Shown here: one piece after another, positions 15,940-24,564 of the stretch
How positions within the stretch are numbered: the stretch's first letter is position 1
Layout of the letters: every line of letters begins with the position of its first letter
Source of the DNA: Methylobacterium symbioticum
GTDB taxonomy: Bacteria; Pseudomonadota; Alphaproteobacteria; Rhizobiales; Beijerinckiaceae
DNA: 57,438 nt
Reading direction: 5' to 3'
NCBI RefSeq assembly: GCF_902141845.1
Contig: NZ_CABFPH010000029.1
Location: 1-57,438 of the forward strand
Position numbers and translations under genes: made by a program
The notes under the pieces: generated by a model
Told to the model about the DNA's origin: nothing
Databases searched by the model: none
Seen by the model: only the letters and a program-made list of their open reading frames with translations

Positions 15940-17139
15940 TCACCGCCGCCGGCTGACGCTCTCGACCACGCTCATCAGGTGCTCGGGCGCATGGTGTCCG
16001 TAGACCTGCTCCACGACCTTCTCCGTGGTGCCCAGCGCCATCGCGACCTTGCTGAACGGGACGCCGTCCATCACGGCCCATGTCGCGAAGGTGTGCCGGA
16101 GGATGTGCGGCGTCACCTCCGGGCCGAGCCCGGCCGCCTTTCGCGCCGTCGTCCAGGCGCGCCGGAGACGGTCGATCGGCCGCCCCTCGAACTCGACGAC
16201 GTGCGCGACGCTCTGCGGGCGCCACCGACGCATGTGCGCGCGCAGCCGCTTCGATAGCGGGACCGGCGTGCGCCGCTTAGCGCTTTCCCCTTCGCCTATG
16301 CCGCGCCGGTAGAGGATCCCGGAGCGGAGGTCGACGAAGCCGCCCTGCGTGGTCGCGAGCCACTTCAGCCGCAGGATCGCCTCGTGCCGGGTGCCGGTGT
16401 AGAGCCCGATCAGAATGAAGCGGGCGACGTGGCGCGACTTGTCGAATTCGGCGCGCATCTCTCCGTCCGGTCCCTTCACGCGTGGGCGGCGCCAGATCGG
16501 CCTACCCTTCGGGTCGTTGGCGACGTTGCGGAAGCCGAGCGAGACCCAGATCAGGTGCGCCGCCTCGGTGCGCGTCAGCCAGCGGTCGCGGCCCGGTGTC
16601 TTGTCCGGCAGGGTGACGACGACGGGATACAGGAGCTTGTGCTCCTTGTGTGCGTAGCCGAACGCGGCCGAGAGGACGCCAAGCTCGCGCCGGACGGTCT
16701 GCGAGCCGACGCGCGGCACGTCGTCAATGTTCTGGAATCGGTAGCCGGGTCCGACCTTGAAGCGGGCCTGTGGCTGCGACATCCGCCATTTCGCGTAGGC
16801 GCGACAGACCTGGGGCGTCGCGTGGGCGACCATCTTGCCGTCGAAGAACTCGGCGAGGTGTGGCAACGCGCTCCACACCACGTCCGGGCGCTCGGTCTGC
16901 TCGGCGCGCTCGTCGCCGTAGAGCGTCAGGACGTCCGTGATCGAGACGCGAGCGGGATCACCTTTGCCGAAGTCCGGACGGTGCTTTTGCGCGAGGTATT
17001 CTTGGAGCGCTCTTTCAGCCGCTTCACGGTCTCCAGCACCGCAGCCCGTCCCGAACTCAACCCCGCCGGTGTCGCGGATGACCCATCTTTGGTCGCGCGC
17101 TTTCCAGTAGAGGCGGGCACCTTTTGTTGGACGCGGCAT
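15940..17139 (-). CDS. int: Tyrosine-recombinase integrase
   Basis: 399 aa. An N-terminal AP2-like arm-binding region (KARDQRWVIRDTGG) precedes a SAM-like core-binding domain (about 65-180) and a catalytic domain. Catalytic residues visible are Arg251 (YTGTRHE), His345 and Arg348 (HILRH) and Tyr380 (EQVYGHH). It inserts the phage at the tRNA-Val site; attP lies just beyond its 3' end. Its first 71 codons overlap the excisionase gene in another frame. The ATG at 17139 gives the full N-terminal domain. Confidence 0.92.
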   Translation of the reverse strand: MPRPTKGARLYWKARDQRWVIRDTGGVEFGTGCGAGDREAAERALQEYLAQKHRPDFGKGDPARVSITDVLTLYGDERAEQTERPDVVWSALPHLAEFFDGKMVAHATPQVCRAYAKWRMSQPQARFKVGPGYRFQNIDDVPRVGSQTVRRELGVLSAAFGYAHKEHKLLYPVVVTLPDKTPGRDRWLTRTEAAHLIWVSLGFRNVANDPKGRPIWRRPRVKGPDGEMRAEFDKSRHVARFILIGLYTGTRHEAILRLKWLATTQGGFVDLRSGILYRRGIGEGESAKRRTPVPLSKRLRAHMRRWRPQSVAHVVEFEGRPIDRLRRAWTTARKAAGLGPEVTPHILRHTFATWAVMDGVPFSKVAMALGTTEKVVEQVYGHHAPEHLMSVVESVSRRR

Positions 17140-17354
17140 TCCCTGAGCATCCGCTTGATGTCGCCGAGAGTCGTGTGATCCCGGCCGGCAAATCGATAGA
17201 GGGCCAACCGATCATGGCCCCCTGCCCTCCGCAAGGCCTTCACGGTCAGGCCGACCGCCACGCCATGAGCGGCAGCGGCCTCGACCGCCACGCCGAGGGG
17301 GAGCATGGTCTCGTCCGTGATTTCGGATCGGTCGGGGATCCGGGCGCTACGCAT
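16926..17354 (-). CDS. Excisionase-like DNA-binding protein overlapping int
   Basis: 142 aa. Residues about 15-80 form a MerR/excisionase-like winged helix (LPLGVAVEAAAAHGVAVGLT, ALRRAGGHDRL, then a TTLGDIKRMLRECRV helix). The tail is Ser/Lys/Arg-rich and unstructured. It should direct excision together with the integrase. The last 71 codons run inside the integrase gene in a different frame (16926-17139). The Ser/Thr/Lys-rich tail is what I would expect from this family, so I consider both frames coding. The start overlaps the end of the gene at 17347. Confidence 0.65.
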   Translation of the reverse strand: MRSARIPDRSEITDETMLPLGVAVEAAAAHGVAVGLTVKALRRAGGHDRLALYRFAGRDHTTLGDIKRMLRECRVQQKVPASTGKRATKDGSSATPAGLSSGRAAVLETVKRLKERSKNTSRKSTVRTSAKVIPLASRSRTS

Positions 17355-17967
17355 CGAGTCCTCCGCTGGCCGTGCCGGCCTTCCAGAGCACCGGCCGCGC
17401 GTCGTCTGGGATGCGCGAGCGGCCTCGCGCCATTGGGTGGATCGGGTGCCCGTCCTTCGACAGGCCGAAGCAGTGGATGTCGGGCCAGGGCGCCTCGCCC
17501 TCTTGGATCTGCTCAAGCACGTGGTCGACCCACATCGGGTCCCACGCGCCGGCTCCCCAGCACGCGACGACGAGCGCCGCAGCCTTGGCCTCGCGGACGA
17601 GCACGGATTCGGCACGCCAGAGCATGTCCCGCGCGTGGTAGTCCGGGCCGTTCTCCTCCCAGCGCGACCAGTCCCGGCACGGGCCCGGCGTCGAGGACCG
17701 GAACGGGTAGAGGTTCACCGCCGTGAACCCGCCGTAGCCCCACGCCCGGGCGAAATGCGTCCAGCGGCAGACGGTTGGATCGTCCTTCCGGTGGTCGGCC
17801 GTGCTCGGGTTGAGGCCGATGAAGCAGACGTGCCCGCCCTCGCTCGACCACGTCCGGGTCAGCGTCCAGCGGAAGGTCCCGCAGCGCGACAGGTCGGCGC
17901 CGCGCTGGATGGTGTCGGCGAAGGGCGTACCGAACAGGTCGGTCGCGGCGAGGTCAGAGATCGCCAT
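17347..17967 (-). CDS. DUF1643-family protein
   Basis: 206 aa. The family pattern is clear: FRWTLTRTW, then FIGLNPSTADHRKDDPTVCR and FARAWGYGGFTAVNLYPFRS (residues about 30-90), and a later WGAGAW. DUF1643 proteins are common on phages and mobile elements and have no proven reaction; a nucleotide- or base-related enzyme fold is suspected. Part of the leftward operon with 8-bp overlap downstream and 14-bp overlap upstream. Confidence 0.8.
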   Translation of the reverse strand: MAISDLAATDLFGTPFADTIQRGADLSRCGTFRWTLTRTWSSEGGHVCFIGLNPSTADHRKDDPTVCRWTHFARAWGYGGFTAVNLYPFRSSTPGPCRDWSRWEENGPDYHARDMLWRAESVLVREAKAAALVVACWGAGAWDPMWVDHVLEQIQEGEAPWPDIHCFGLSKDGHPIHPMARGRSRIPDDARPVLWKAGTASGGLDA

Positions 17968-18724
17968 CCTGCGCCCCCGTGGTTCTGGAAAGGGCAGAGC
18001 GGGCAGGCGGCTTGCCCGTCAGGACCAGTTCGACCCATTCGGACATGCCGATCTCGACGCCCAGCGCATCGGCTGCGGCTTCGGCAGCCTTGATCGCGCA
18101 CGTGGTCGCACCATCAGGGCGGGTGAGGGTCATGTCCTGGCCAGCGATGTGGTCGAGCAGAGGCACAGCCGCAGCCAGCGCCTCCCGCAGCCTGGCGCAC
18201 TCCTCCCGCTCGGCGGCGAGCTTATCGAGCATGACGCCGCGCTCTTCCTGCCACTGCTGCTCGCAGAAACGGTGCGTCTCCCTCCAGCCGGCGGCATCTT
18301 CCCGCGCGATGTCGCGCTCTTGCTCTGCGGCGGTGGCGCGGGTCTGCTCGGCCTTTATCCGATCTCGCAGGTACGGCAGCGTGCTGGCCTGCTCGCACCA
18401 GAGCTTCACAAGGTCGATGTCCTGCGGGCTGCCGCGGACCGAGCGGACCCCGCAGCCTGAGAAGCCTGACATCTCATCGGCCTCGCGCGCACGGACCTCA
18501 GCTTTGGCCAGTTGCTCGCGAAGGGCTGCGGCGTCGGCTTCGGCAGCCTCCCGTGCCTCGAGCCTGGCCCAGTCAGCCTTCATATCGGCTGGCAGGCTGT
18601 TCCATGCCGAACGAGCCGAGTGTACGAGATCCTTGGAGCTTTCGGCATGCGCTCGCTCTCCAGGCTCATAGGATCGTGGCGCCTCCTTCAGCGGGCGCAC
18701 GACGGGAGCAGTGATGGCCTTCAT
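17954..18724 (-). CDS. Coiled-coil protein of unknown function
   Basis: 256 aa. Residues about 45-95 and 120-195 are Glu/Arg/Ala-rich heptads (EAADAAALREQLAKAEVRAR and EQTRATAAEQERDIAREDA in part). A C-terminal globular patch is rich in Ala. Family not recognised. ATG 18724 overlaps the upstream stop by 4 bp; the frame continues upstream only as a shadow. Confidence 0.5.
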   Translation of the reverse strand: MKAITAPVVRPLKEAPRSYEPGERAHAESSKDLVHSARSAWNSLPADMKADWARLEAREAAEADAAALREQLAKAEVRAREADEMSGFSGCGVRSVRGSPQDIDLVKLWCEQASTLPYLRDRIKAEQTRATAAEQERDIAREDAAGWRETHRFCEQQWQEERGVMLDKLAAEREECARLREALAAAVPLLDHIAGQDMTLTRPDGATTCAIKAAEAAADALGVEIGMSEWVELVLTGKPPARSALSRTTGAQDGDL

Positions 18725-19497
18725 GCTGCCCCCGCGACGTCGAGCGGCTCGGCGCGCAGCGCGTCGATGTTCGCCCGGTGGACGGTGAAGCTGATGGCGG
18801 CGACCCACGGGTTCGCGTCGGTCGATTCCGGGCTATGCAGCCGATCCCAGAGGGCCAGGAAGCCGGCCCGGTAGGACCCCTTCAAGTCGGGGTCCCATTC
18901 GCGCAGGACCTTGGTGGAGCTTGCGTATTGCGCTGCCCCCTCCGCGACCGCGTCCTCCTCGCTGATGTCCTGCAGCCGCTGGACGCGCACGTCGGTGACG
19001 ATGAGCGTCAGGCGCGAGGCCCAGCGGGGCATGAAGCGGGGGCTGATCGTTCCGAGCTCGGTCCACGCCTCGGGCGTACCCGCGCAGTGCGTGTAGCGCT
19101 TCCGCTCGGCCGTGCGCGGCGCCTCATAGGAGGTCGGGACAATGTAGTCCTGATCGCGCATGCCGGGTGGATGGTAGAGGACGAAGCGGTCAGGGTTCAG
19201 GTACGGATCGAGGGCATCGTCCGCGTCGGCATCAATCCCGATGCGGAAGGCTTCCTTGACCCAAAGCCGGTCGCCGACCGCGTAGGGAACCTCCTGCAAG
19301 GTCACGACTCGCCCAAGCGTCACGCGAGGACGCCGGTCCCCTTCGACGTGCAGACAACCGACCTCGCAAAGCGTGCCAGCCTCATCGACGGCGAACGGGA
19401 TCGGCTGCAGCTTCAGGATGCGCCGCGTCTGCGTCTTCCGGCCGGCGAGCAGGGCCTGGACCATGGGCGCGCTGAAGATGATCGGACGGTCGGCCAT
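18721..19497 (-). CDS. ASCH-like phage protein
   Basis: 258 aa. The N-terminus PIIFSAPMVQALLAGRKTQTRR is the signature of a widespread phage family often labelled 'morphogenetic protein' or ASCH-like, a fold related to PUA domains that binds RNA or modified bases. Around residues 165-185 is SRLTLIVTDVRVQRLQDISE, the second conserved element of the family. It belongs with the nucleic-acid-modifying genes nearby. ATG overlaps the next TGA by one base. Confidence 0.7.
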   Translation of the reverse strand: MADRPIIFSAPMVQALLAGRKTQTRRILKLQPIPFAVDEAGTLCEVGCLHVEGDRRPRVTLGRVVTLQEVPYAVGDRLWVKEAFRIGIDADADDALDPYLNPDRFVLYHPPGMRDQDYIVPTSYEAPRTAERKRYTHCAGTPEAWTELGTISPRFMPRWASRLTLIVTDVRVQRLQDISEEDAVAEGAAQYASSTKVLREWDPDLKGSYRAGFLALWDRLHSPESTDANPWVAAISFTVHRANIDALRAEPLDVAGAA

Positions 19498-20273
19498 CAG
19501 AGCAGGGCTCCCTGTTCGGCCGCGACGACGATCAGCGGCGGGGTCGGCGGCGCCCAGGTCGCCTTCTCGGCGGCGATCTCGGCGTAGTTTCGGGGATGCT
19601 GGCGCTTAAGGTTCGGCATGCCCGGGCCGGCGATCCAGCCGTTGCCGCGTCGGCGCAGCCAGCCGTCCGGAGCCGTCCAGCGCGATGGGGACAGGCCGAG
19701 ATGCTTGAAGTCCGAGCGCCCGACGGGCCGCTCCTCGAGGAGGATGGCGAGCTTGATCGCCTTCACCTTCCAGGCGGTCAGGGTGATCGGCGACGATGCG
19801 CCTGCTACGCAATCGGGTACGTAGTCCGGAAGGCGGCAGCGTTCCGCCGGCGCCCATTCGTGCCAGCTGCCCGCGCGATCGCCATATCGGTTCTCGACGG
19901 GCAGCTCCGGGCCGAAACTCCGCCGACCGATGTAATCCGGCTCGGCGAGCCAGAGGATCGTGATGCCGAGGGTATGGCAGATCGTGCTCATGCCCGCCGC
20001 GCCGGCCCCGGAGAAGGGGACCAGCACGGCGCGATAGTCCGGGCCGGTGTGGGCGCCGTAGTAGCCTTGCCACTCCGGGAGCGCTTGGGCGACGACGTGC
20101 GGGTTCAGCTTCAGCTTCGCCTCGATGCCGATCTGGGCACCGTCGGCGACGCGCACGAGCAGGATGTCGAAGCCCGCCGTCTCCGGGTACGCGGTCCAGG
20201 CGCCGTCCTTCGTGGCGAGCGCGATGAAGGCCTTGCAGAGGTCGGCCTCGGAAATGGAGGGCGGCTTAGGCAC
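19497..20273 (-). CDS. Possible PD-(D/E)XK nuclease-like protein
   Basis: 258 aa. Residues 30-55 contain FDILLVRVADGAQIGIEAKL: an Asp in a beta-strand followed by a strand ending in Glu-Ala-Lys, the order of the PD-(D/E)XK nuclease active site. A hydrophobic strand-helix pattern follows. The C-terminal third (about 175-230) looks like a winged helix plus a short linker ending in Trp/Pro-rich residues. A DNA-end or structure-specific nuclease role is plausible but unproven. It lies in the leftward operon next to a methyltransferase cluster, so a restriction role cannot be excluded. Confidence 0.45.
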   Translation of the reverse strand: MPKPPSISEADLCKAFIALATKDGAWTAYPETAGFDILLVRVADGAQIGIEAKLKLNPHVVAQALPEWQGYYGAHTGPDYRAVLVPFSGAGAAGMSTICHTLGITILWLAEPDYIGRRSFGPELPVENRYGDRAGSWHEWAPAERCRLPDYVPDCVAGASSPITLTAWKVKAIKLAILLEERPVGRSDFKHLGLSPSRWTAPDGWLRRRGNGWIAGPGMPNLKRQHPRNYAEIAAEKATWAPPTPPLIVVAAEQGALL

Positions 20274-20772
20274 GAGCGCCTCCGTCCGGTGTGGTCGACG
20301 GGGCGTCGGGCGCGCGTCGGATCCAGGGCTCCGCTCGCGGCGCGGCCGGCCGGAGCTCGTTCTGGATGAAGCCTTTGTGGCGCAGCGTCAGGATCGTGGT
20401 GGCGACGTCCTCGCGCCCTAGCTTCTCGCCGAGGTCGTGGCGGAAGGGGACGAGCTTCGTCCACTCCTCCGGCACGAAGGCGAGGATCTCGGCCTCCTCC
20501 TCGGCGAGGACCGCGGGCACGTTGAGCGCCGCGATCGCGTCCTCGAGGCTGCCGGCTCGGCCGCCATCGACGCTCCATTCCCGAAGGCGCGAGACGCCGA
20601 GCCGCTTCGTCTCCTCGTCGCTGAGCGTCGGCCGGTCGATGGCCTGGAGGCGCGGGATCGTGGTGTGCTGCCAGATCGTGCCGCCGCCGCGCTTGCCGTA
20701 GTTCAGATGTCCGGCGTCGCGCAGGCCGCCAGCCATGATGGTTTCGCGGGTGATGGTGCTGGTCTCGGCCAT
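20266..20772 (-). CDS. Hypothetical protein
   Basis: 168 aa. An N-terminal GLRDAGHLNYGKRGGGTIW segment is followed by an acidic middle (LAEEEAEILAFVPEEW). The C-terminal part may be a winged helix (LGREDVATTILTLRHKGFIQ). It could bind DNA, perhaps with the nuclease-like product with which it overlaps by 8 bp. Family not recognised. Confidence 0.45.
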   Translation of the reverse strand: MAETSTITRETIMAGGLRDAGHLNYGKRGGGTIWQHTTIPRLQAIDRPTLSDEETKRLGVSRLREWSVDGGRAGSLEDAIAALNVPAVLAEEEAEILAFVPEEWTKLVPFRHDLGEKLGREDVATTILTLRHKGFIQNELRPAAPRAEPWIRRAPDAPSTTPDGGARA

Positions 20773-20773
20773 G

Positions 20774-21070
20774 TCAGATCCCTCCCGCCATCTCGATCGC
20801 CTCGGCCTTGCAGCGCTCCCAGGTTCGCGCGCACAGCCGGTTCGCCGTGTTCCAGATCGTCAGGGGGCCGGGCTTGGTGATGACCCGCGAGTCGCCGAGG
20901 CGGCGCCAGATGCGCCGCCGCCGATGCTTGACCTGCCACCATCGTGCCTTCGTCGCGCGGGGGACGAGCCGCCAATGCCTCTGGCAGATCCATTCCGTGC
21001 TGGGATGGATGCGGGCGGTTGCCGCCGTGCAGCCGCAGAAGGGGACGATGCACCGGGTGCGCGCGCTCAT
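20774..21070 (-). CDS. Small basic Cys/His protein
   Basis: 98 aa, very basic and Trp-rich. CIVPFCGC (residues 7-14) and ICQRHW (29-34) form a possible zinc-binding set typical of phage proteins that handle HNH-like fingers, but no catalytic HNH triad is present. It overlaps the gene at 21067 by 4 bp. Confidence 0.45.
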   Translation of the reverse strand: MSARTRCIVPFCGCTAATARIHPSTEWICQRHWRLVPRATKARWWQVKHRRRRIWRRLGDSRVITKPGPLTIWNTANRLCARTWERCKAEAIEMAGGI

Positions 21071-21372
21071 AGGCCCAGCGCCTTCCGGAAATCGAGCTGC
21101 GCCTGCGCGTAGCCCTGCTGGAGCGCGTCGCGGACCAAGTCGGCCATCCGGTGGCCGATGATCTTCAGGATGTCGTCGTGCAGCGGCTCGGCCGGCCTGT
21201 AGAGGTGGCTCTTCCAGTGCAGCCGCGTGATCTCGGCCCCGACGATCGGCTCTCGGTTGACGTCGAGGGCGCCGTACGGCCGCCCGCGGATGACGATCAC
21301 GCCATCCTCGATGGCGCTGTAGATCTCCCAGTCCCTGCGGACGAAGCAGAGGTTCCTGACGTCGAAGCTCAC
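21067..21372 (-). CDS. Hypothetical protein
   Basis: 101 aa, mixed alpha/beta, no recognised motif. It begins MSFDVRNLCFVRRDW and ends in a helix (LVRDALQQGYAQAQLDFRKA). Four-base ATGA overlaps on both sides show it belongs to the leftward operon. Confidence 0.45.
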   Translation of the reverse strand: MSFDVRNLCFVRRDWEIYSAIEDGVIVIRGRPYGALDVNREPIVGAEITRLHWKSHLYRPAEPLHDDILKIIGHRMADLVRDALQQGYAQAQLDFRKALGL

Positions 21373-22427
21373 GGGCGAACCTCCGGCATGCCATTGTGCT
21401 CGACGCCGTCGAGGAGGCGGCCGGCGGCCTTCTTGCCGACGCGGGTGACTGCCACCTCGCCGGCAGCCTCGTCCGGCGCGCGATCGTCCGGGATGTCGAG
21501 GTCGCCGTCCGCGTCGAGGATCGCCCAGTCACGGCCGCGGGCCTCAGGGATCCATGCGCCGTGCTGCTTGAACAGGAACGGCACCCCGGCGACCGCGCAG
21601 GCGTCGCGGATCTGGCGGGCCCAGGCCGGATGCATGGGCCGGGCATTCGGGCCGCTCTCCCCGCCGACGATGATCCAGTCGAGGCGGGATCTGATCGGCT
21701 TCGTCAGGCGGACGGTGAAGTCTGGGTGCCCGTCCTCACCGGTGGCATGCATGATTGCCTGCCCGGTCAGCGCGCTCCACCTGTGCCGAGGGTCGCCTTC
21801 GCTGAAGGGCATCGCCTCGAAGTCGATCGGCCCGAGCAGCGGCTCGGCGCTGACGAAGCGCACCGCGGCCGGCGTCGCGAGCAGGTCCGGCACGCGCTCG
21901 TCGGCGCGGCGCTGGTCCTCGGCCGAGACGCCGAGCCAGACATTCGGGAGAACCGAGCGGTGCCACAGCTTCGGGTGCCAGATCGAATGATCCTTGGGCC
22001 CAGCCATGATCTGGCACATCCGTGCCGAACGCTTGGTGAGGACCTGGAAGGTGTGCTGCGGCGCGAGGGCCATGATCGCGAACACCTGCGCGATCCACTC
22101 CTCGGGCACCTTCTCGTGGAAGAGGTCGGACATGCTGTTCACGAACCACGTCGTCGGCTTCCGGCGGCGCAGCGGCGCGTCGAGGGCGCTCTCCACGAAC
22201 GCCAGCCTGCCGGTCCAGCGCGGCTTCCCTCCCCGCATCTCGGCGATGCCCTCGTAGGGCTGGCCGGGCCCCGAGAACCGGGCGGCGATGCCCTCGGCGT
22301 AGCAGCCCCCGTGCGGACCTGGGCCGCCACATCCAGGCGAGACCCGCGTGCAACCGCGGATCGGGTTCCACGTCAGGCCCTGCGAGCCATCCGCGTTCTT
22401 CACCCACTCGATGCTGGTCTCGGCCAT
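21369..22427 (-). CDS. Gp37/Gp68-family (DUF5131) phage protein
   Basis: 352 aa. The family signature is clear: IEWVKNADGSQGLTWNPIRG, then three Cys (26, 33, 42) in GCTRVSPGC and GCYAE, and later WFVNSMSDLFHEKVP, TFQVLTKRS and IIVGGESGPNARPMHPAW. The Cys cluster and TIM-barrel-like strand order resemble radical-SAM proteins such as spore photoproduct lyase, and a role in base modification or repair has been proposed for this family. It lies 4 bp from the cytosine methyltransferase, in line with a base-modification module. Confidence 0.8.
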   Translation of the reverse strand: MAETSIEWVKNADGSQGLTWNPIRGCTRVSPGCGGPGPHGGCYAEGIAARFSGPGQPYEGIAEMRGGKPRWTGRLAFVESALDAPLRRRKPTTWFVNSMSDLFHEKVPEEWIAQVFAIMALAPQHTFQVLTKRSARMCQIMAGPKDHSIWHPKLWHRSVLPNVWLGVSAEDQRRADERVPDLLATPAAVRFVSAEPLLGPIDFEAMPFSEGDPRHRWSALTGQAIMHATGEDGHPDFTVRLTKPIRSRLDWIIVGGESGPNARPMHPAWARQIRDACAVAGVPFLFKQHGAWIPEARGRDWAILDADGDLDIPDDRAPDEAAGEVAVTRVGKKAAGRLLDGVEHNGMPEVRP

Positions 22428-22431
22428 GGCT

Positions 22432-24564
22432 CTACTCGGCTGCTGCTGGGGTGAGCGGGAGGTCGAGCGAGGCCGCGATCGCGATGGGCTGAACCCAGAT
22501 CGGTTCGCTCGACAGCATGAAGGTCTCGCCGGCCTGGGCGAGCAGCAGCGTCCGGGCGATCACGCCCATGACGGCCTCGGCGGCGGCGGGCGGGACCATG
22601 TTGCCGATCCGCTCGCGCCAGGCGCTGTCGGACTGGCCATCCATGACGAAGCCGGCGTCCTCGGGCCCGACGTAGCTCTGGAGCGCCGCAAGCTCGAAGG
22701 TGGTGAAGGGCCGGTGCCAGGTCCCGTCGAGGGCCTGGATCACGGCGACGAGGCGATCGTCCGGTGCCGGCAGGGCCTCGGCCTCGTCCCACATGACCGC
22801 CCGCGGGTCGGCGACTGACCAGGGGCCGTTGTTGTTCTTCGCGAAGCCCGGGATCGCGCCGGCCGGCTTCTCCCACGGCGTGACGCCGTAGTGGCCGCCG
22901 GTCCGGTAGACGTCGCGGGTCTCCGCATTCAGGCCCCGCGGACGCGGGTCGGCGACGCACAGCGCGCCGGAGCCGACCCGATCGGCGCCCGTCACCGTGC
23001 CGGCGGCCCCCTCGTAGGAGACCACCTTCAGCTTGTTGCGGTGCGCGGTGTCCGCCCACGTGCAGCGAGGATCAGCAACCGAGAACCGCCCAGTGGTCGC
23101 CTCGGCCTGGGCTGTGATCGCGCCGGCCGGCTCGTCGAAAGGCAGCACGCCGAGGGTCTGGTCCCGCCACGCGCGGGCCGGCCTCGGATCCGCGAGCGCG
23201 AACGCGCCCTGCCCCGTGGTCGAGGCGCCGATCACCGTGCCGGCGGCCTCCGCGTAGCCGGTGACGCGGTACTTCCCGGCTCCACCGAACCCGGCACCCG
23301 CACGCGGATCTGCAACCGCGAGGCCGCCGCCAGGTCCGCCGGGCCCGGCTACGGCTGGCGCGTGCGCACCCCACGGCACGATCCGGTAGACGTTATTGAA
23401 GCGCGGCTTCCCCTGAAGGCGCGGGTCGGCCACCGAAAACGTGCCCTGGCCGGGCGATTTCTGCCCGGTGACGACGCCCGAGGTCTGATCCCAGCGCCGG
23501 ATGCCAAGCTGCTGGAAGGCGTGCTCGTAGCTCGGGCGCGGATCCGCCACCGCGAAGGTGCCGGTGGTGGGCGAGCCCCGCCCGGTCACCGTGCCGGCGG
23601 TCTCGTTCCAGGCGCGCACGCCGAGCACGCCGCGATGCCAACCCGCGTCCGGCTCGATCGCGTAGTCCTGCAGGATGCCGTCGGCGACGCGAAGGCGGTT
23701 GAGCGAGCGCCAGTCCGATCCGGCTTCCACGAAGGCGAGGCGGACCCACGTCTTCCACTGGAGCGCCGGCATCCGATGCATCGGGCCGGCGGCGGGATCG
23801 CCCGGCAGCGGCAACGCGTCGAGGACCTCGCCGACGCCGCGCAGGCGCCGCCGCGGCGGCTCGTACAGGAAGGGTGGGACCTTCTGGGCGTGGCGCGCCA
23901 CCAGGAGGAAGCGCTTCCGGCTCTGGGCCAGCCCGCCGAGCACGCCGCAATCGTGCTGCGTCTCCGCGAAGACGTAGCCGTAGGCGGCGAGCAGCGCCCC
24001 GATCTGGTCGAGCAGCCAGCGCCCGCGCGTGGCGATCCGCGGCACGTTCTCGAACAGGATGAACTCGGGTGGATCGTCCTGCCACGCCTCCAGGGTGAGC
24101 CACACCGCGCGGAGGGTCAGCCCGTTGAGCGCCTGGTACTTCGCGCTGGTCGAGAGCTTGTCAGAGAGCAGGCCGGAGAAGCCCTTGCACGGCGTCGACA
24201 TGAAAACGACGTTCGGGCGCTCGCCGCCGGCCGCGCGCTGGAAGTCCTGCGGCGTGGCCTCGCGCCAGCCGGCGGGCGGCACACGGCCGTGAAAGGCCGC
24301 GAACTGCTCGGCCGTGAACAGGTCGAGGATCGTCCCGGGCGCGCCCGCCACCCGGTTGAAGTCGGCGATGCCCGCCGGATCGACGTCGACGCCGCCGATG
24401 CAGCGCGGCTTCGCGACCACGTGCCCGACCCGGGCCTGCCCGCGGTTGAAGCCCTTGGCGCCTCCTCCGGCTCCGCCGCAGACGTGGAAATGCAGGATCT
24501 CTTGCTGGATCACAGGACTCGCTCGACGGCTGGTGGGATGGCTGGCGAGGCGGCGGTCAGACAC
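22432..24564 (-). CDS. C5-cytosine DNA methyltransferase with seven-fold internal repeat
   Basis: 710 aa, much longer than the usual 350-450. Motifs: SAM-binding VCGGAGGGAKGF (28-39), catalytic Pro-Cys at 125-126 (STPCKGFSG), ENV at 172-174, QSRKR at 214-218, and motif X GNMVPP at 654-659. Between motif VIII and the last motifs (about 314-589) a unit of 39-47 residues repeats seven times, each ending in VADPR-like sequence (Arg at 343, 382, 421, 461, 500, 541, 588) with an AGTVTG-like core. Probably protects phage DNA from host restriction. The repeat sits where the target-recognition domain should be. It overlaps the upstream gene by 8 bp. Confidence 0.85.
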   Translation of the reverse strand: MSDRRLASHPTSRRASPVIQQEILHFHVCGGAGGGAKGFNRGQARVGHVVAKPRCIGGVDVDPAGIADFNRVAGAPGTILDLFTAEQFAAFHGRVPPAGWREATPQDFQRAAGGERPNVVFMSTPCKGFSGLLSDKLSTSAKYQALNGLTLRAVWLTLEAWQDDPPEFILFENVPRIATRGRWLLDQIGALLAAYGYVFAETQHDCGVLGGLAQSRKRFLLVARHAQKVPPFLYEPPRRRLRGVGEVLDALPLPGDPAAGPMHRMPALQWKTWVRLAFVEAGSDWRSLNRLRVADGILQDYAIEPDAGWHRGVLGVRAWNETAGTVTGRGSPTTGTFAVADPRPSYEHAFQQLGIRRWDQTSGVVTGQKSPGQGTFSVADPRLQGKPRFNNVYRIVPWGAHAPAVAGPGGPGGGLAVADPRAGAGFGGAGKYRVTGYAEAAGTVIGASTTGQGAFALADPRPARAWRDQTLGVLPFDEPAGAITAQAEATTGRFSVADPRCTWADTAHRNKLKVVSYEGAAGTVTGADRVGSGALCVADPRPRGLNAETRDVYRTGGHYGVTPWEKPAGAIPGFAKNNNGPWSVADPRAVMWDEAEALPAPDDRLVAVIQALDGTWHRPFTTFELAALQSYVGPEDAGFVMDGQSDSAWRERIGNMVPPAAAEAVMGVIARTLLLAQAGETFMLSSEPIWVQPIAIAASLDLPLTPAAAE

